A DNA stretch of 64,000 nt from Trichostrongylus colubriformis (Eukaryota > Nematoda > Chromadorea > Rhabditida > Trichostrongylidae). How positions within the stretch are numbered: position 1 is the stretch's first letter; the number at the start of each line of letters is the position of its first letter. Of this stretch, positions 34,301 to 49,300 are shown piece by piece. The notes under the pieces are model-generated. The model saw nothing but the letters and a program-made list of their open reading frames with translations. It was not told where the DNA came from and did not search any database. Location of the stretch: NCBI GenBank assembly GCA_963978905.1, contig OZ022259.1, forward strand, positions 8,804,001 to 8,868,000, written 5' to 3'. The position numbers and the translations under genes are program-made.

Positions 34301-37300
34301 GTTTCTCCAGAGCCATCTTTATCAATAAACCTGTTTCCAGGCGCCGGCAGCCTACAATTTGTTCCACCAGTCTTCTTGCAAACTTCGGTTTCGGATGGGA
34401 TCTATAATACAGTCAAGATATTAACGTATCCTAATGATCCCGAACCCAAATATGGCGTTCACAGTCCCCCAGCGGTTCCATAGGACACCAGTTTGACATA
34501 TACCTTTTGGCCGTAACACTGACCTTATAGGGAATTCGGCAGGAGTAACTTTCAGCTCCAGCATTTGCGTTTTTCATCTCTCGGTAAAAAGATTTCGTTT
34601 CTTTGCCAACTTGTTGAAATTCGTTAAAACTGAATATCGACTCACCCAAAAACTTTTACACCATCGGATCTGTTCACATTGCAATGCACTGGCAGGAACC
34701 CCGATTAGAAGACGGAACATTATTGTCGGTAGTAATTTACAATTTCCTCTAGTGCGCTAGAAAACGTTTTTGAAGCTTTGTCGCCACTTCTGTCTCATTC
34801 TCCAAGTTGCTCAAAATCCTTTGTTCTTCTTATCGAATTGTCTTTAAACATCCTAACACGGAATAGTAAGGGCCATCATACAGCAGTTGGACTCAGAATG
34901 TGGCTGATGTTTGCTTCACCCTGAATTTATGTTGCTAATTTTCAGACAACTTGCGGTCGATAATGCTTCATCCCCAAATATGTATGAGGTAAGTCTGCGG
35001 GCTGTCGTGAGCTCTATTGCAACTCATTGCTTTCATTTTCTCCGTTACTTCACATATATCTTCTTAATTAAATCCATCCTAAATCCATCCGATTCCCTCT
35101 TGCGACAATTAAATCCCGCGTAATTTGAAACAGTAATTTTTGATCAAATATAACAACTGATTTTCGTTTTGCGCTCACGAACTCGTTGCTCGAGCTTCGA
35201 AGTTCTTCAAAAATTGTTCTGGATATTATTGGTTTTACGCACTGAAATTCGATAAACGGCATAGTCTATTTCCGCCCTGCCGGTGAGTTCAGGGGGAGAA
35301 CTATCAAAAGTATCCGCCGTTTTGGGTAGTCAACATTGGAAGATATAACTCTGCTCAAGCACGATTGTATTTACGATTAGCGTGTCGTGTTTGAGCAGAG
35401 TTGGTTGTGATTACACTCACAATCGTAATTATAATTATCACAGCTCTACCAATCAACCTCGAAAGGCCCAAACTAATAAAACAAGTTACTAATGTAATAA
35501 CAATTCCAACATTACAAAGTAATCGAACAAAAGGATTAGGTTCAGCACCACATTCTTAATAGTCACTTTGCGAATCTTCTCCTTTCAATTGATGTTTTCC
35601 CACAGAATCCAAAAAGCCCGAAAAGCTGTTGTGACATCTTTTTATTCTTGGAACGATATCTTCTCCAAAAGTTGCTTTGGAGTACCAAAAAAGGGTTAGG
35701 TTGTAGCAGCCACATCCAGGAGCCACAGAATAGAGTTTCTTTCTGCTTTTGGTTCCGTACATTTCTTGGTATTTCTCTTTGGCATCACCGCGGGAAGCTA
35801 CCAGACTTAACTGTTCAATAAATGGGAGCATACTGCAGGGGGTTCTGATCGGAAACGGGGTGTTAAGATTTAACTGCTATATAGCGAAGTGATTCGTTTA
35901 AAGGAACCGGAAGGGGTCCGAAACAAGAGAAAAATACAAAGAAATGAGCATTTTGTAACGAACGCAGAAGGTTAGAAGCGATAATCGGTGAAAAAACATG
36001 AATTCAAAAATGCATCGCTGCGGTGTGTATTCGCGCCTCATTCGCACCATCGCACTGACTTTCCGAGTTGCCCGCTGTAGGAGACGGGCCGCGGTCCAAC
36101 ATTAATTGTAGCACCTGACTCCCAGCGCAGTGGAGTGGCCATTCTCAACTACATTAGCATTCATGTAAGTACATCTAGGAACAGTGTAAGAAAGAATAAA
36201 GGAAAAAGCAAGTTTATAAAAGAAACATCTTCTCTTGGCACCATGCCACGGCGTCAAATTGGGGGGTTTGTGCAATGGCGGCCACTTGAACTCGTCCACG
36301 CTACGTCTGTTCTACCGTAGGCCGAAATTACCTCCTTCTGGTGTCTTTAATTTGTGATAGACGTCTACGATAGACCAACAAAGAGTAAATAAAGGGCGCA
36401 TCATTTCGGACCCTGCCTCTTCGAGTTGACTTGCAAGGCTACTCTCCGGCTATTCACGGCTTGGCAATATTCCTATCAAAACCAGCCGTCATATTGCGGG
36501 CCAAGCCGGACGCTTTCCTATAAGTTTTGAGGCATCTAGTGCCAGCCACAAACCATGGTTTGCTGTCTAACTAACGACTAGAACAGCGTCCCTTCTAGAG
36601 AGCTCTCTCATACTTTGTGTCTAGAAGACGGAGCAGTTTTTCTCTACAAATCAAATTCTGAATATTTCGAAAAATTGCTGAATATGCTTCTGAAAAACCG
36701 GTAGAAAGTAATCAATGCGTAAACGCAACTTTTTTCCGTCCTAAGATCTCGCTTCAGCCTTAGTGCACCTGCGCTCAAGCCGCTCTGCGGCTGCTTTGCT
36801 TTCTGTGGCGATTGCCTCTTCTCTGTGATTTTCATGTCACGAATTCACTAAGTCATTTTAGTATGGTATCCTAGGTTTTTGTGTTTGAATGATCATCCCT
36901 ATGTCTTACAATGACTACAAATACACCTGTTAGGTCCTGGGCAATTGATCTCCACGTACGGAGTTCAGCATCATTGCTTCACTTTTCAATCGTACTATCT
37001 CTGTTTGAGCCAATTCAGAAAGTGCAAAGTTTTTGCCTGTCACTGCATGAAAGTTATTTCAGAGCGTGTCATCTATTGGCATGACAGCGTCAGCACCAGC
37101 TCCAGCGGTGGCAAACCCTCAGCTGTCAGTCGGAAACTATGCTCATGGGTACCAACAGAATGTTGGGGCTCATTACCAGTCACCTCAGATGATCTCAACG
37201 TCTGATGTTTCCCGACATGATCTCGTACAAGACCATATACCTCAGCAAAATCGGCAAGGATTTTCGACCGTTACACCTTCATATCCACAACCAACCAATC

Positions 37301-40300
37301 AAGCTAATCAAAGCTTTCCTAATGCTCATTATAATGCGTCCAATTCTGGAGCAGAGCAGAGTGTGCAGACGGATTCGGGCAACAACGCTCAGTTTTTTCA
37401 TCAGCAACAGTACCACGAAGCTCCTCCGATAAGAAGGTAGGTAGATTTTTATCTTACCTCCATCGTCAAATGGTCTAACAGCCCAATGGTTTCCACATCA
37501 AGCTCCCCCCCCCCCCCCTGAACTCGTGTAGCGTTCAGGAGGATCTGACTGAATTTTTATCGAAGGCGGTGAAATTTCCGAGAGCGGACTTTCCATAAGT
37601 ATAACTCAGAAACACTGTAAGTAAAAAAGATGAACCAGCTGCTGCAGAAGGTTTTTGGCCACCCTGGATGTTAATCTTTCATACAATGACATTTCACCGA
37701 TCTTAATATTTCGAAAAAGCAGATATGAGACGATTTGTGTCTCAGTCGTTTATTGTCAATTTTCTATTCAGTTGCTCTCGAAGCTCACGGTGGCCACAGC
37801 TCATATGTGGAATTGCGCCCCCCCCCCCTTGATTGTGAAATTTGACTCATGGAAGTAAAAAAGGAAAGAGTACACGGCACGTTCCTCTTTGCAAAATTGT
37901 CGTGCTTGCTCCAGCATCTTATTCAATACTACGTATACCATCCCGGATACTCTATCTACGGCAGGATTGGGGCTATGGCGGATCAAATGACCATAGTTTT
38001 ATAGTATCAAACCGTCTGCAAACTATCGTTTGATTTCTTTCTAAGGCGATTCATTGAAGGGCAAACGGTTACGGCGTAACTGTCGCTTCGGCAAATACTT
38101 CTTTCGTCATTGATTACGTGGTAGCATCTTGTGCTCAATTTGCCGTAGTGAGGATTACCTGTGTCTTCCCTATGTTCACTGACGTTGAGTTATTCCTAAA
38201 ACCTGAACCTTTCATGTTAACATTGTTCCGTGTGATAGTTCAGTGAGCGTATCGATTGGCTCTTTTTTTCGAATTCTGTCCTTAGTCACAGGTTTACGTT
38301 TTGGTGAAACTTGTGTTGGTCAGTGTAAAATGACTAAACAAAGGACTTCCAAAGCCGCTTTCCTCAATAAAACGAGCAAGATAGGAAACGAACGCTATGA
38401 TCATGTGCAAATACACATCATAACTCAGCTCCATGGCGAGAAATTGTAAAATGTACGCAATTTTTGGTGATTTTCCATGACAGAATGCAATTTGAAATGT
38501 CGGACAATTAAGTGTACGTTCTCGAAGGGGTGTTGATAGAGGGGAGAATTACTTCAAGCTTATTGAAAATTGTAAATGGTGAAAGAGAGGGAGTGTGAGG
38601 TGGTTTCCCTAGTGATAGGATGGACTTCCCAGGTTTTTGATTTTTTTGGCTCCACATTATTTCCATTGCACTAAATGATTAGCTTTAATTTTTGCTCGCT
38701 TTCTTGTGTTATTTGAAGGCGCACCTTGCGATGATCACATTAGGAAAAGTCAGAATTGATCATTCAATGCAGTACAGATAAGTGTGGAACGAAAAATTAC
38801 CTTCTTCTGGCGCAGATCTTTGGGTAACTATCCAGGCACCTCCTTTTTCGCCATGCCACAGTGCGTCACCACGGCGCATTCCCGCTCAAACCCTCGCTGA
38901 CCGTGCCCAGTTGGGTTCCTCATCAATAATTTGAGCTAAAAGGACGTGGGAGGGCTGGTGTAGCACCGTGATGGTGCACCGTGGGCGCAAAAACGGTGTA
39001 TTTGGGCAGTTGTCCGACGATCTACTATCCCGAGGAAGTGTCAACGAGGTGGCTTTCAAATCCTTGTAGGGCCTTTAATAGATTCTGCTCAAACATAGTT
39101 TCGAAAGCCGTGTACACGGTTATTGAACTAAATAAGTCTCGGAATCACTTTGATAATATCTTTAATCTGAATCATTAGCGAATGGGCACCAGGTTCGTCT
39201 GGGAAGATGATAAAAACCTCAAATAGGGTGTTCGCTGAATCTTCTCAAGTATACCAGGGAATACGAGTGAGTAAGCCTCTGGGGTTTGTCACAAAACGTG
39301 AATGTGCTGAGTGCTACGGCTGATCACCGTGGAGCTGCTGTAAAAATCATTGCTTTTTACTGAAACATACACGTCGATCACGTCAACTAGTCAGTATTTG
39401 TTGAAAAGGGGCAGCATAACTTTTGTATATGTCTCGTCCAGAGGAGAAGGCAGCAGCCCAAAAAATGGTTGGCCCAAATTAGCTGCAATGTGAAATGTTT
39501 TACACAACGTTCCATACTCTCCGTCGTCGCGAGGATCTCTATTAGAGTTCAGGATCTTTATTTATACAGAGTAAGAGGTCAGATGCATAAGCTCTGGATC
39601 AAAATCTGGGCGGAATTAGAATTCTTCAACTTCACTTCTACTCTCTCCTCGCATATTTATCTATTTATTTCCTTGCGCCACTACACGTGCCATTACCTGA
39701 GACAATGTCGTTAGTGCAAACAAACAGAATAATCTTACAGAGAAAAAAATAAACTCAACAGTTCTCAAACCAATTTCAGGCTAATTACCAGTTGACAATA
39801 TTTGTAGACCTTAATTATCCAATACGATGTGTAATAACTGGAAGTGACTCAAATTAATGAATAAAGCGATGTATTGGTAGCGACAGGCTTACAAAGTGGG
39901 AGGGTTCTCATTGGAAAATAATTAGTTGACAATAAGGGATACGATAGATGTGATAGATATTCAAAGAAGGGACGGATGGAATGTCAGAAGTTCTGTATTG
40001 AGGTCCGGCCCCGAGCGCAGCGTGGACGGCTCCTCGAATTGCGAAGCACGCAGTATGGTGTTCAAGCGACTCAACGCATGTTATCACTTCTTCAGTGACA
40101 TCCCGTATTGTTCTCCGCTGTCGTGTAGAGGCACGCGAGAAACCAGCGCGCAGTGTGCCTTGTGCTTCCTACACCCATTAACTTATTTCACCCGTTACCA
40201 TGGACATGCGCTGACTGAGGTATACCTATCACAGTTGCTGTCGCATGCATTGCTGCGCCTCAATCTGTCACGCCATTTTTACACTATTAGATTGAATTCA

Positions 40301-43300
40301 TTCTCACCGTTGCCTTAGTGTTCCATCTTCATTCAGACGCCAGTTTTGAGTTTTATTGCGATTGAACAGAAGGGTTTTTGTATTTATATGGCAGTCCAGG
40401 ATAGTTCTGTCAAACATGGTTTTCGTTGTCTCCTTTTTGCCTTTTTTCGTTCACGCTCTGACACCTTCATGAATATGCAACTAGTTAAATCATCCCTATC
40501 ATTCAAAATAGCGTGATGTAAGGGTTGGAGTGGGATCAACTCCATTTCCAGCCGATCGAAGATGTGATACATATGCTCACAACTGTGGAAGGTATTTAAA
40601 AGAACCGTGAGGAGTTGGTCGAAGAAGGTGGTTGGGAGGAAAGTCATTGGTTCGAAACGAGCATTCGAGATTGAAAGCGATAATCGGTAGAGGAACCCGC
40701 ATTCAAACGCGCGACGTTATGCTCTGTATCACATCTACCGCACAACTCTTCAAATTGCAACTTCACCTCTGAGTTGTTCGCCGTAGAACATGTCATTTGT
40801 TGTCTCGTGGGGTTTGCTACTTCTGTTTTGAAAACCATTTGTTGTGCTGACTCTTAGTCCATATGGAAACTTAAGAACCTTACTATTAGAGGATGTTTTT
40901 TGTCAAAGAGTGACTATTCAATTAGTGCCTGATAGAAGTTTCAGAGGTTGTTGAAGAGATTTGGTCCACAGTTGCCATGATTCTTTCCCTTAAACCATTT
41001 CATGCATATGTTCCACGATCAAATATCTCATTCACGGAATATGCAGGGTAGTCCACATGAAACGTGACTGAAATAACTACCCACAAGTTTGCACTAATTA
41101 AGCCAAATAAGAAAGTTTTCTATTCGTTCAAACCGTCAGAAAATTCTACATAAGAGATTATAGATCACATTCGAAATGTCCGCCATCAGCTTCAGTACAA
41201 ACATTCAGTCTCTTCCTGAAAATTTTCAGGAAAAGATTGGTTGCTGAAATCACTGCCGGCGAAAATTCTATTTTCAAGACGGTGAAAGTGATAGGCCTGA
41301 GCTTGCTCCTGCTTTTAGAGAAACATTCCAGGGATGTTTGCCTCAATACTTTTACTTTCTTTTATCACCCTTTGTGTTGTATATGTGGCGGAAGTGAGTA
41401 GACTCCTTAACTGACGCGACGCGCTTGTGCATAGCAACTACTGCTGACCGATCGGTATGTGGTACCATTTTTACCTATAAAAATTGGGGCTTCGCAACTT
41501 AGTAGGGCCTTGAAGATACGGGAAAAACTAATAACAAACAAAAAGCAAAAAGAAAACTGTAAATACCCAAAAATCTTTTTCTTAGCCCGTCACACTTCAT
41601 GTGGACCACCCTGTAATAGGGCAACCATCCTAATTCCATTTAAGTAGGATCATATTGACATACAAGCACCCTAGTAAGGGATACCTTTGACATATGAAAA
41701 TGGAGTGGCTAAGTAGTGAGACACAAAGAAGTGCACGATAACACTGACAACACATAAAATTCCCTATCACTTCTTTCCTTTCACCCCCTCTGCGTCGCTA
41801 GCCGCTCGAAGGTAGAAGCAGACGGCGAAGGGCTACGCCAGCCAGCCGCCAACGTTGTCTCACTGCAACTCAGCCAGTCAAGCGTGCAGCTTAAAGCGGA
41901 GCGTGATGAAATCTTGTTAATAGGATCATGAAGGCAAGCTTCTTGATGCGATTGACCATTGTCTCTTCAAAGCTGACCTTTTATTCTCAGCGAGCATCCT
42001 TTTCGATTCTGCTTTCCTCCGTTGCCCGTTCCGGTGCTTTTGAGTGTGGTTTCGCTGTTACTTGACTTGCGGGAGCCGGCCAGGCTACAAGTCAGCGAGT
42101 CATATATTTCATCCTCAGGATAAGCCCGCACCAAATATCAGTCCTGAACAATGGAAGGCCCCTTTGGCCTAGTGGTCACTGAATGCAAATCTTGTCCCCG
42201 TACTATGGTAGTGGAAGAGGCTCCACATCTGGATATCAGTACACAATAGAATCCGATTGAGGCCCTAGAACTGCTTTGGGGCGTGAGTTTGCTGATGGTG
42301 ACGTCAGCGATCTTCTACCCCGTTTGTTGGAAGCAGCCCACCAGCAATGACCGCTATTAATATGTGAAGCAGAATCAAAGCAGCAATAGATGGTGTCGGG
42401 AGGGTGCGCATCAAGACTCAACGTGCCCCGCGTGTAAGACGGGCCTTCCCCTAGTTGCCCCTGTTGATAAACATGCCGACCTCTGCGTAGACCCGCCTGC
42501 GTGTAACCCCACCGACACTTGCGCTGTCTTCGCCCAATGTGGCTCCCACGTCAACTACGTTGTATTTTCTTTGTGTTTGCGTTACGTTGTTAACAAAAGG
42601 TAATCACGTGCGTAATAGAAAGAGCAAATCAATAAAACGCAAAACGGGGGATAAATACTCGCACGATGGACGTGCTACCCTTTCATGAAGGAAATCAAAG
42701 GAAAGAACTCAAGTTCTTTTATGTCAAAATCTTCTGCGTGTTAATTATGACAACAATCAATGAAAAACATCCCATCCTAGTATACTAGACTTAGGGGTCG
42801 ACGCCTGCTTAACCTAGGGGACTCGGTATTTCGAAGCTCTGCTGACCATGGTCAGGCACGTGGCCGTGAGCCTGCACCACTACCGGTCATCTCCTGCCAG
42901 AGGGGCAGGAGTTGTCTGCGCTGAGTCTCTCATCTGCGGAGTGTGCGTCATCCTGATTGGCGAAGGTGGCAGCTGTGCGGGGAAGCAGCCGTAGCGAGAC
43001 GGCGACCGATTCAAACGAGTGCGAAAATTTGAAGTGGATCCCCCCCCCCCCGATTAGACCGACCCATGGGACAGCGTTCGGTTTTTCAGCGATCACGGTA
43101 CTATGCGTGGTGAGACCCCAGCGCGGACCCTGGTGGTACTCCTTGTTTGACGAGTGGCCCTTCGAAGTCGGTATATACTCGAGGCCGTGTTGAAACCATG
43201 ACAGGGAAGTCACGCGAAAGTCGCAACACATGTAATTGAATCTGTTGAGAATGTTGTATACGTGTGAGTTATCAGATGTTGGAGACATCAGAACTAGCTA

Positions 43301-46300
43301 TGTTTACGGATCAGCACATATGCTCACCTTCGAAGAATGTAAAGCGCCCTAACTCAAACAAAGCGAAAGGTGAGGTGATCGCTTCGAGGCCGTAAGCTCA
43401 GTCTTCTCCTATTAGGTACCTTCGTCAGAATTTCGTCGAAATTCAATGACGTTTTTGAAGGACATGAAAACGCTGCACAATGTTCCCAAGAATACTGGAA
43501 TTTCTGCGTATCTTTTAGACTTAAATAGCATCCTTTTTATATACCATCGAGCCGAAATAAGCACCCTTCACCGTCTTGTTATATTCAGTGTGCGCTCTTA
43601 TTCACTCGCTATGCAAGAAGCATTTGTAAATGTGCTCATTACGAGTAAAGATTATAATAGCTGCCTAACATCTGCTCAGTAAAGCTCATTCTCAGTAAAG
43701 CTGCTTTCAGAGCGTAACGGATTCTCCGTGTCCAGCGGCAGCGGTGGTGGTGGCGAGTAGTATAGTGTCTTCTTCGGTGTCGTCATCACAGACGTCACCA
43801 TCAACCTCCATAACGACGCTGTCATCATCGACTACGACGATGCCCTCGTCATCTACACGACGAGAAGCGCATCGTCCCGTTTATGACGAGTTTACTGTAG
43901 CAGGTGGGCAAACTTAATAACACTTGCCATTTACCAACTTTTTCTTGGCTAATGAAGTTTGTGGGAGGTGTAGAAGAAATACTTCCACCCTTGCACGGTG
44001 CAGCACGCATTCGCGTTTTTCAAAGGGTACGAGATGGACTGCGCTTCCTAAATCATGGTTTTGCTGAACGAATGAATGAGGCTCACTAAATGTGCCTGTT
44101 CTGTTCAAACTTTGAATTTCTAGGAGGGAGATAGTATCTTAAAGTGGGGGTTCCCAAGAGGCATGAATCCCGACCCTAAGCTAAGCCAGTTGAAGATCTT
44201 TCACTGACTATGGCGCAGTTTTAGATCGAAACTCAAGTAGTGGTCGAAATTGTATTTGTCTGTCTGTATGATGTCAAAATTGGGATCGCGCATGTGAATT
44301 GATGGATTGTGCTGATACACTTCGTAAAAAAAATCGGATTACCTCAAAATATGGCACCCATCCGTCTTTTCAATGTTGGTCAGAAAGAATTCTGCGATAT
44401 CTGACTTCCTCGGTCCTCTGAGATTCCTCTCGCACTCGATGGGAGGCATACCTGGTCATCGAGTCGAGTGTGCCATGAGTGGTTCCCATACTCGTAGATG
44501 CGTAAACCTGCATTTTTGGGGCGATGTCTCTTATTGTATATTTTTCTGTGGTGTTCATTTTTATTGTTGGCCATGGTTCTGCAGTGGTGCATTTTCTCAT
44601 TAGTTCACGAAAATGTGAATGAAGGAGTACTTCTCATTTTTCACATGAAAAGATGTGGAATTCATTATGTTTGGGTATTTGGGAGCACTGCTTCAGAGGC
44701 ATCAGAAGGGGTAGGGAGAAAAAGCGAAACGTCTCCAAAAATATTGGTGGCTGGAAAGATTAATTGGTAGCGACATTAGGGTTGAAAACAGCGGCGTTGT
44801 GGGCTTCATTCGCATCTTCAGCACATCATTGTGAACTGCACCTCACCTTTCCGAGCTGCTCGCTGTAGAAGCCATTTCTTGTATCTGTTTCATTCGTTTA
44901 AGATTATGCGAAACAACAATAGAAACAAACAAGTGAAGTAGTGAAAGGAAGAATAAGTGAAAATTGAGAAAAACGGTATAGTTTACCAGATGGCTGCGCG
45001 TCATACCATGGGCGTCAGTATGCTGATCGAAATCGATTATAAGTTTTAACCACAAATTATAACATGCTCCGCCATATTTTTTTTATTTCTACCGATGTTT
45101 ACCTGTTATCAAGGCTGCGTCACGACGTAAATATAAGTTATTGTTGATGGACAGCCCACTGAAGCTGCGCTCCGCCCACTGTGCCCAGGCCTCTTTTATG
45201 ACTTTCAGAAACTCATCCGTGACCTTAATCCATCTTTTCCCCACGTTTAGGTCATATCAGAACTCAATAAACTTTTCGGTTCGAAAACGGAAGGTGCAGT
45301 GCAGAATTTGCCGCGCTCACCGTGAGCATAGCTTAACTTGGCCCATGAGTGATCTTCACTTCTTGTCCCATGCCGTATCCATCCCAAATTTCTTCCTATC
45401 TCCTTAACTCGTTTTTATATAATACCTAATTTCGTGACAGACGGACGGGCGGAGGGACGGACGGAGGGATGTATAGACAGAGGAAGCGTTATATATATAG
45501 TAGGGATAAAATAATTCAATAGATTCGTAGAACATGTCTTGGCAAGGCATCATGTGTGCAGTAGCAGCTACTGAACGAACTCCGAACCGCTTACCGTTGA
45601 CCAAAATTGCCTTTTCTTAGTGTCTTCAAGTGTACTTTTTGCGAGCAAAATCTGAAAGGCTTTGATTCCACTTAAAATGACTTTTCAAGTGAAGCGGGGC
45701 AAGGGATAAAAGCTGAAAGGAGTTTCATGGAAATACTGAAGCAGAAAAATGCTATCATTTCTTCAAAAAATATTGTACGGAGTATGCAATTCAGGTAATA
45801 GATAATCGAATAGAAAAGTTTCCAGTGGTTGCAAAGGTACTGATGCTTTAACATTTTCCAATCAGCTAATCATCTACGTCATCAGTCGGGATACGAGGAT
45901 GTTTCTACTCGATATGCACAACATCCATTAACCTGTGTTGTAGTCTAGGGAAATTCCTGCTTTGAAAAGTATGCTCATCCACTCTCCAGAAGTGCAGCAG
46001 TGTTTTAAAGACAGTGGTATGGGTAGTGAGGGTGATGAGAACTCCTAAAGTGAGTCACCAAATGAAAGCTAGGGGTATGAGAAGGCTATGTGCAGAATTT
46101 CCGATGAGGAAGTGCGCCCTCGGGCTTATCAAGGGTCGTCTTCTTCAGCAGCTGTCACTTGTTTTGTCTTAGCCCGTCCCTTTTTTCGGTCCGGACCGCC
46201 CCTTTTGAAAATAATCTGCGGGAAAGGGCTCTTATTTCTCGGGTTTTTGACCGCTTCATTAAATTATTTCTCTCTTTCGGACTATCAATTACCTCGGCCT

Positions 46301-49300
46301 TCATATTTGATGATTTTTCCATACCGGGCCTGAATTAGCTGTTTCACTGCCTGGAAAGCACAGAGTTATTTCGTGGGTTCCCTTGCGGTAAGGACACCCT
46401 TATTTTCGCCTCCTTCAGGGTGATCTATAAAGAATGTAACACGATTTCCATGGTACAACCTTTTTTTCAAGTGTACTTTACCGCAAACGTTTTTGTGCAA
46501 ACCACATAACTCCCATTTAACACAATCGGCGGCACATGTATATTTAATTTGCACCACTTCTGCTGCTATTGCTGATCTCATATTCATTGAGCGCGTTTCA
46601 GCCTCGGATCCTGGACTATAATTTCTCGCTTTAAAGTGTCTCTGAAGCTTCTAGGTAAAAGGATAAAGGATAAAGTTTTTGGCGTTAATCAATCCCTTCT
46701 GTGGGATGCGCCGCACATTCTAGTTCCATTCAGAATCGTGATGGCTGGTGAATGTGATGTGGCCTATACAATGACTTGCGGTGGTCAGCCGATGTACAAA
46801 GGAAAGAGAGAAAAAATAAAGGGATTGAAATAAAACAACCTAATGTTAAAGTATGAGTTTAGTCAGTGCTTTTATCCTCCCAGACGAGTCTGGTACCAAT
46901 TTACCGACCCCGAAGGGATGGAAGGCTCGGTTGGCCTAGGCGGGCGTTGATGCGGGATTTGATACCCGCACCATGAGAGTGGGGTGCGCGCCACCTGTCA
47001 CTACACCACCTCCGCCCTTTAAGCTTCTAGGTACCTTTTATTATTCTCCCCTGAATACAGGGTAGATGGGGTCCTGTTCAACCTTCACGATGAGCGATGC
47101 TCACTGGGGAACTTCCAGTCCTGTTCACCGAAAGAATAGCTTTTTTGTTTGTTCCTGATTCACAATATGAATAACGAATAGTGAAATTGATAGATATAAT
47201 ACATTCTGACATACGTAGTAGACACTGATATGAAAAACCCCTGGAAAAGCGCAAATTTGTTGCACGAGTTATGGATCACCCTGTTCTATACACATTTAGT
47301 GTGAGTAGGGAAGATAACAACTCAATATTGACAGGTTGATGAATATTTCCATTTCGCTAGTAAAATTTTTAGCTACCGAATCTGAGCAGCCCGTGTATCC
47401 CCATCAATTCTCTGTATGACCAGGAAAAAAAATAATCGGCTTATACGAGGAACTGTCGCCTTAGGAACCCTGTAATTATTGTACTAACCTCATACAAACC
47501 TTAAGGCTGCATATCTGTGAGCAGGCACAACATAAGAACTAATCACGACTAGTCACGAGTACTGATGTTATTTTCAGGTGGCAGGACTGGTTCCAAATCT
47601 TCCGATCCGTTTTTAATTCGTTCGCAATCTGTAAGTTTGTTCTTAATACGTAAATTGTGTTACTGAAATTCTGGGTGAAAAGATCAACCACAATGGGAGA
47701 GGGCGAAACAGAAGGGGAGAACAGTAGGATGCAAGTCGTAGAGGCCTCGTAATTTTGTCGGAGCATGGTGCTATCACTCCTTTCTGGCGAGGATGAAAGG
47801 AAGAGAGTGGAGCGGAATGGTGTAGAGTGCCTCAAAGGTATCTTACCAGGGATGGCCCCAAACATGGGAGAATTCTTGAAAAGTCGTATAGAAAAACTAG
47901 CATATGGCGTTTGGAAATCAGACAAAGCGTGACGTTTGCTCAGAAACCCCGCTGGAAAAGGTCATGTACTCGATTTGAACATTGGGCACTATTCAGCTTA
48001 TTGAGTGCCTGTGATTATCACGTGAGGATACACAATGCACTCAATAAGGATGTTGCATCTTGTTGCATCATCAGGGGAGAAACAAACTCAATAAGTGTTT
48101 ATAAACTATTCAAAAGCAACCAAATGACACCAATGACTCAGCTAATGGGTGGACTCACTCTGGGTCTCACCGTGAACCCACCCGACGGTCTTACTTTAAT
48201 CCAAGTCGCTCCATCGCTGGACAGACCAAGATGACAGTAACAGCACAACACTAACAGTTCGAAATAGTTCTCAGGATCCAAGGCTCTGAGGGGCTGCTGC
48301 CATGGAGCAAAGGCGATGAACTAATAATTCTCGATAGGCCGCGACGAGCTACTGATGGCAACACTGTTGTATGATCACGGGCGGTCAACACAAGTGGTCA
48401 TGACGCCCGCTCACCCGCAGGCACCGGCACACCCAAGGGTTCTCTCGAAGCGGCGCGACAAAATGAGTGGCGTAAATACCCGTGTAGTTAACGAATTATA
48501 ATTCAATATTCATAACTTATGTGCCTGTCATTTATTACAACGTATTCACAAACATGAGTCATAAGAAAGTCATAGACCTCAGGTGATAATTGTACTCAAA
48601 TAGCTTTCCTATATGCTGCTGTGACAACGGATCACTAGTTATCGGAACTCAACCATTCATCGTCTTGAAATCTGCCTTGAACAGGCTTAATCTAACGACT
48701 TGAATATTGGTTCAACATCGCCATGAATCACGCGCAGAAGTATCCGCCAGCCAACTGGTAGAAATTATGTTAGGTTGCACTAATAGTCTTGTAGGATTTT
48801 TCCAAAAACATTAATAACTCTTTTTTACTTCGATACAGAGCTCAGCGGTTCAGGGATATGGTAGAACGTACTTCAAGCTTCATGACAAATATATTGACCC
48901 GCCAGATCCGTGGACAAAGCTACAATGCCCGTATACGATATCTACCAAACACGCGGTGTCATCTACTATGAATGGTCTCGCGGCACCAAAGCGACGGAAG
49001 CTTGCGACACCATCAGTGTTGCATTGGGCAAGGGATGTGTGAGTTACGAGACCGTGCGCCGCTGGTTCATCAACTTCAGCAATGGCGAGATTGTCATGGA
49101 AGACGAACCGCCCTCAGGGCTGTGCTACTTCTGGGACGCGGAAGGGATGCCTTCCACGAGGTGCTGGTACAATAGGAGACAGAGACCGCTGCCGTATACA
49201 CCCGCCAGCTCCAGCAGCTCGTCGTCGCTGTTCGAGAAAAGCGCCGAAGAAGGTCCGCGGCCACCTTCTTTCGTGACGACTCCCGCTCCCACGTCGCGAA

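Larger units (their letters stand above)
43904..48769. other. Large intron of the SRA1-domain gene, distal part
   Basis: Contains dispersed repeats at 44770-44880, 45400-45510 and 46195-46330 and a tRNA-like SINE at 46940-47017. Nothing else could be assigned; the short frames have no recognised domain. Confidence 0.4.

Noticed and set aside
42400..43290. G/C-rich open frames on both strands
   Set aside because: Neither strand shows a domain or splice pattern; long frames are expected in G/C-rich stretches.
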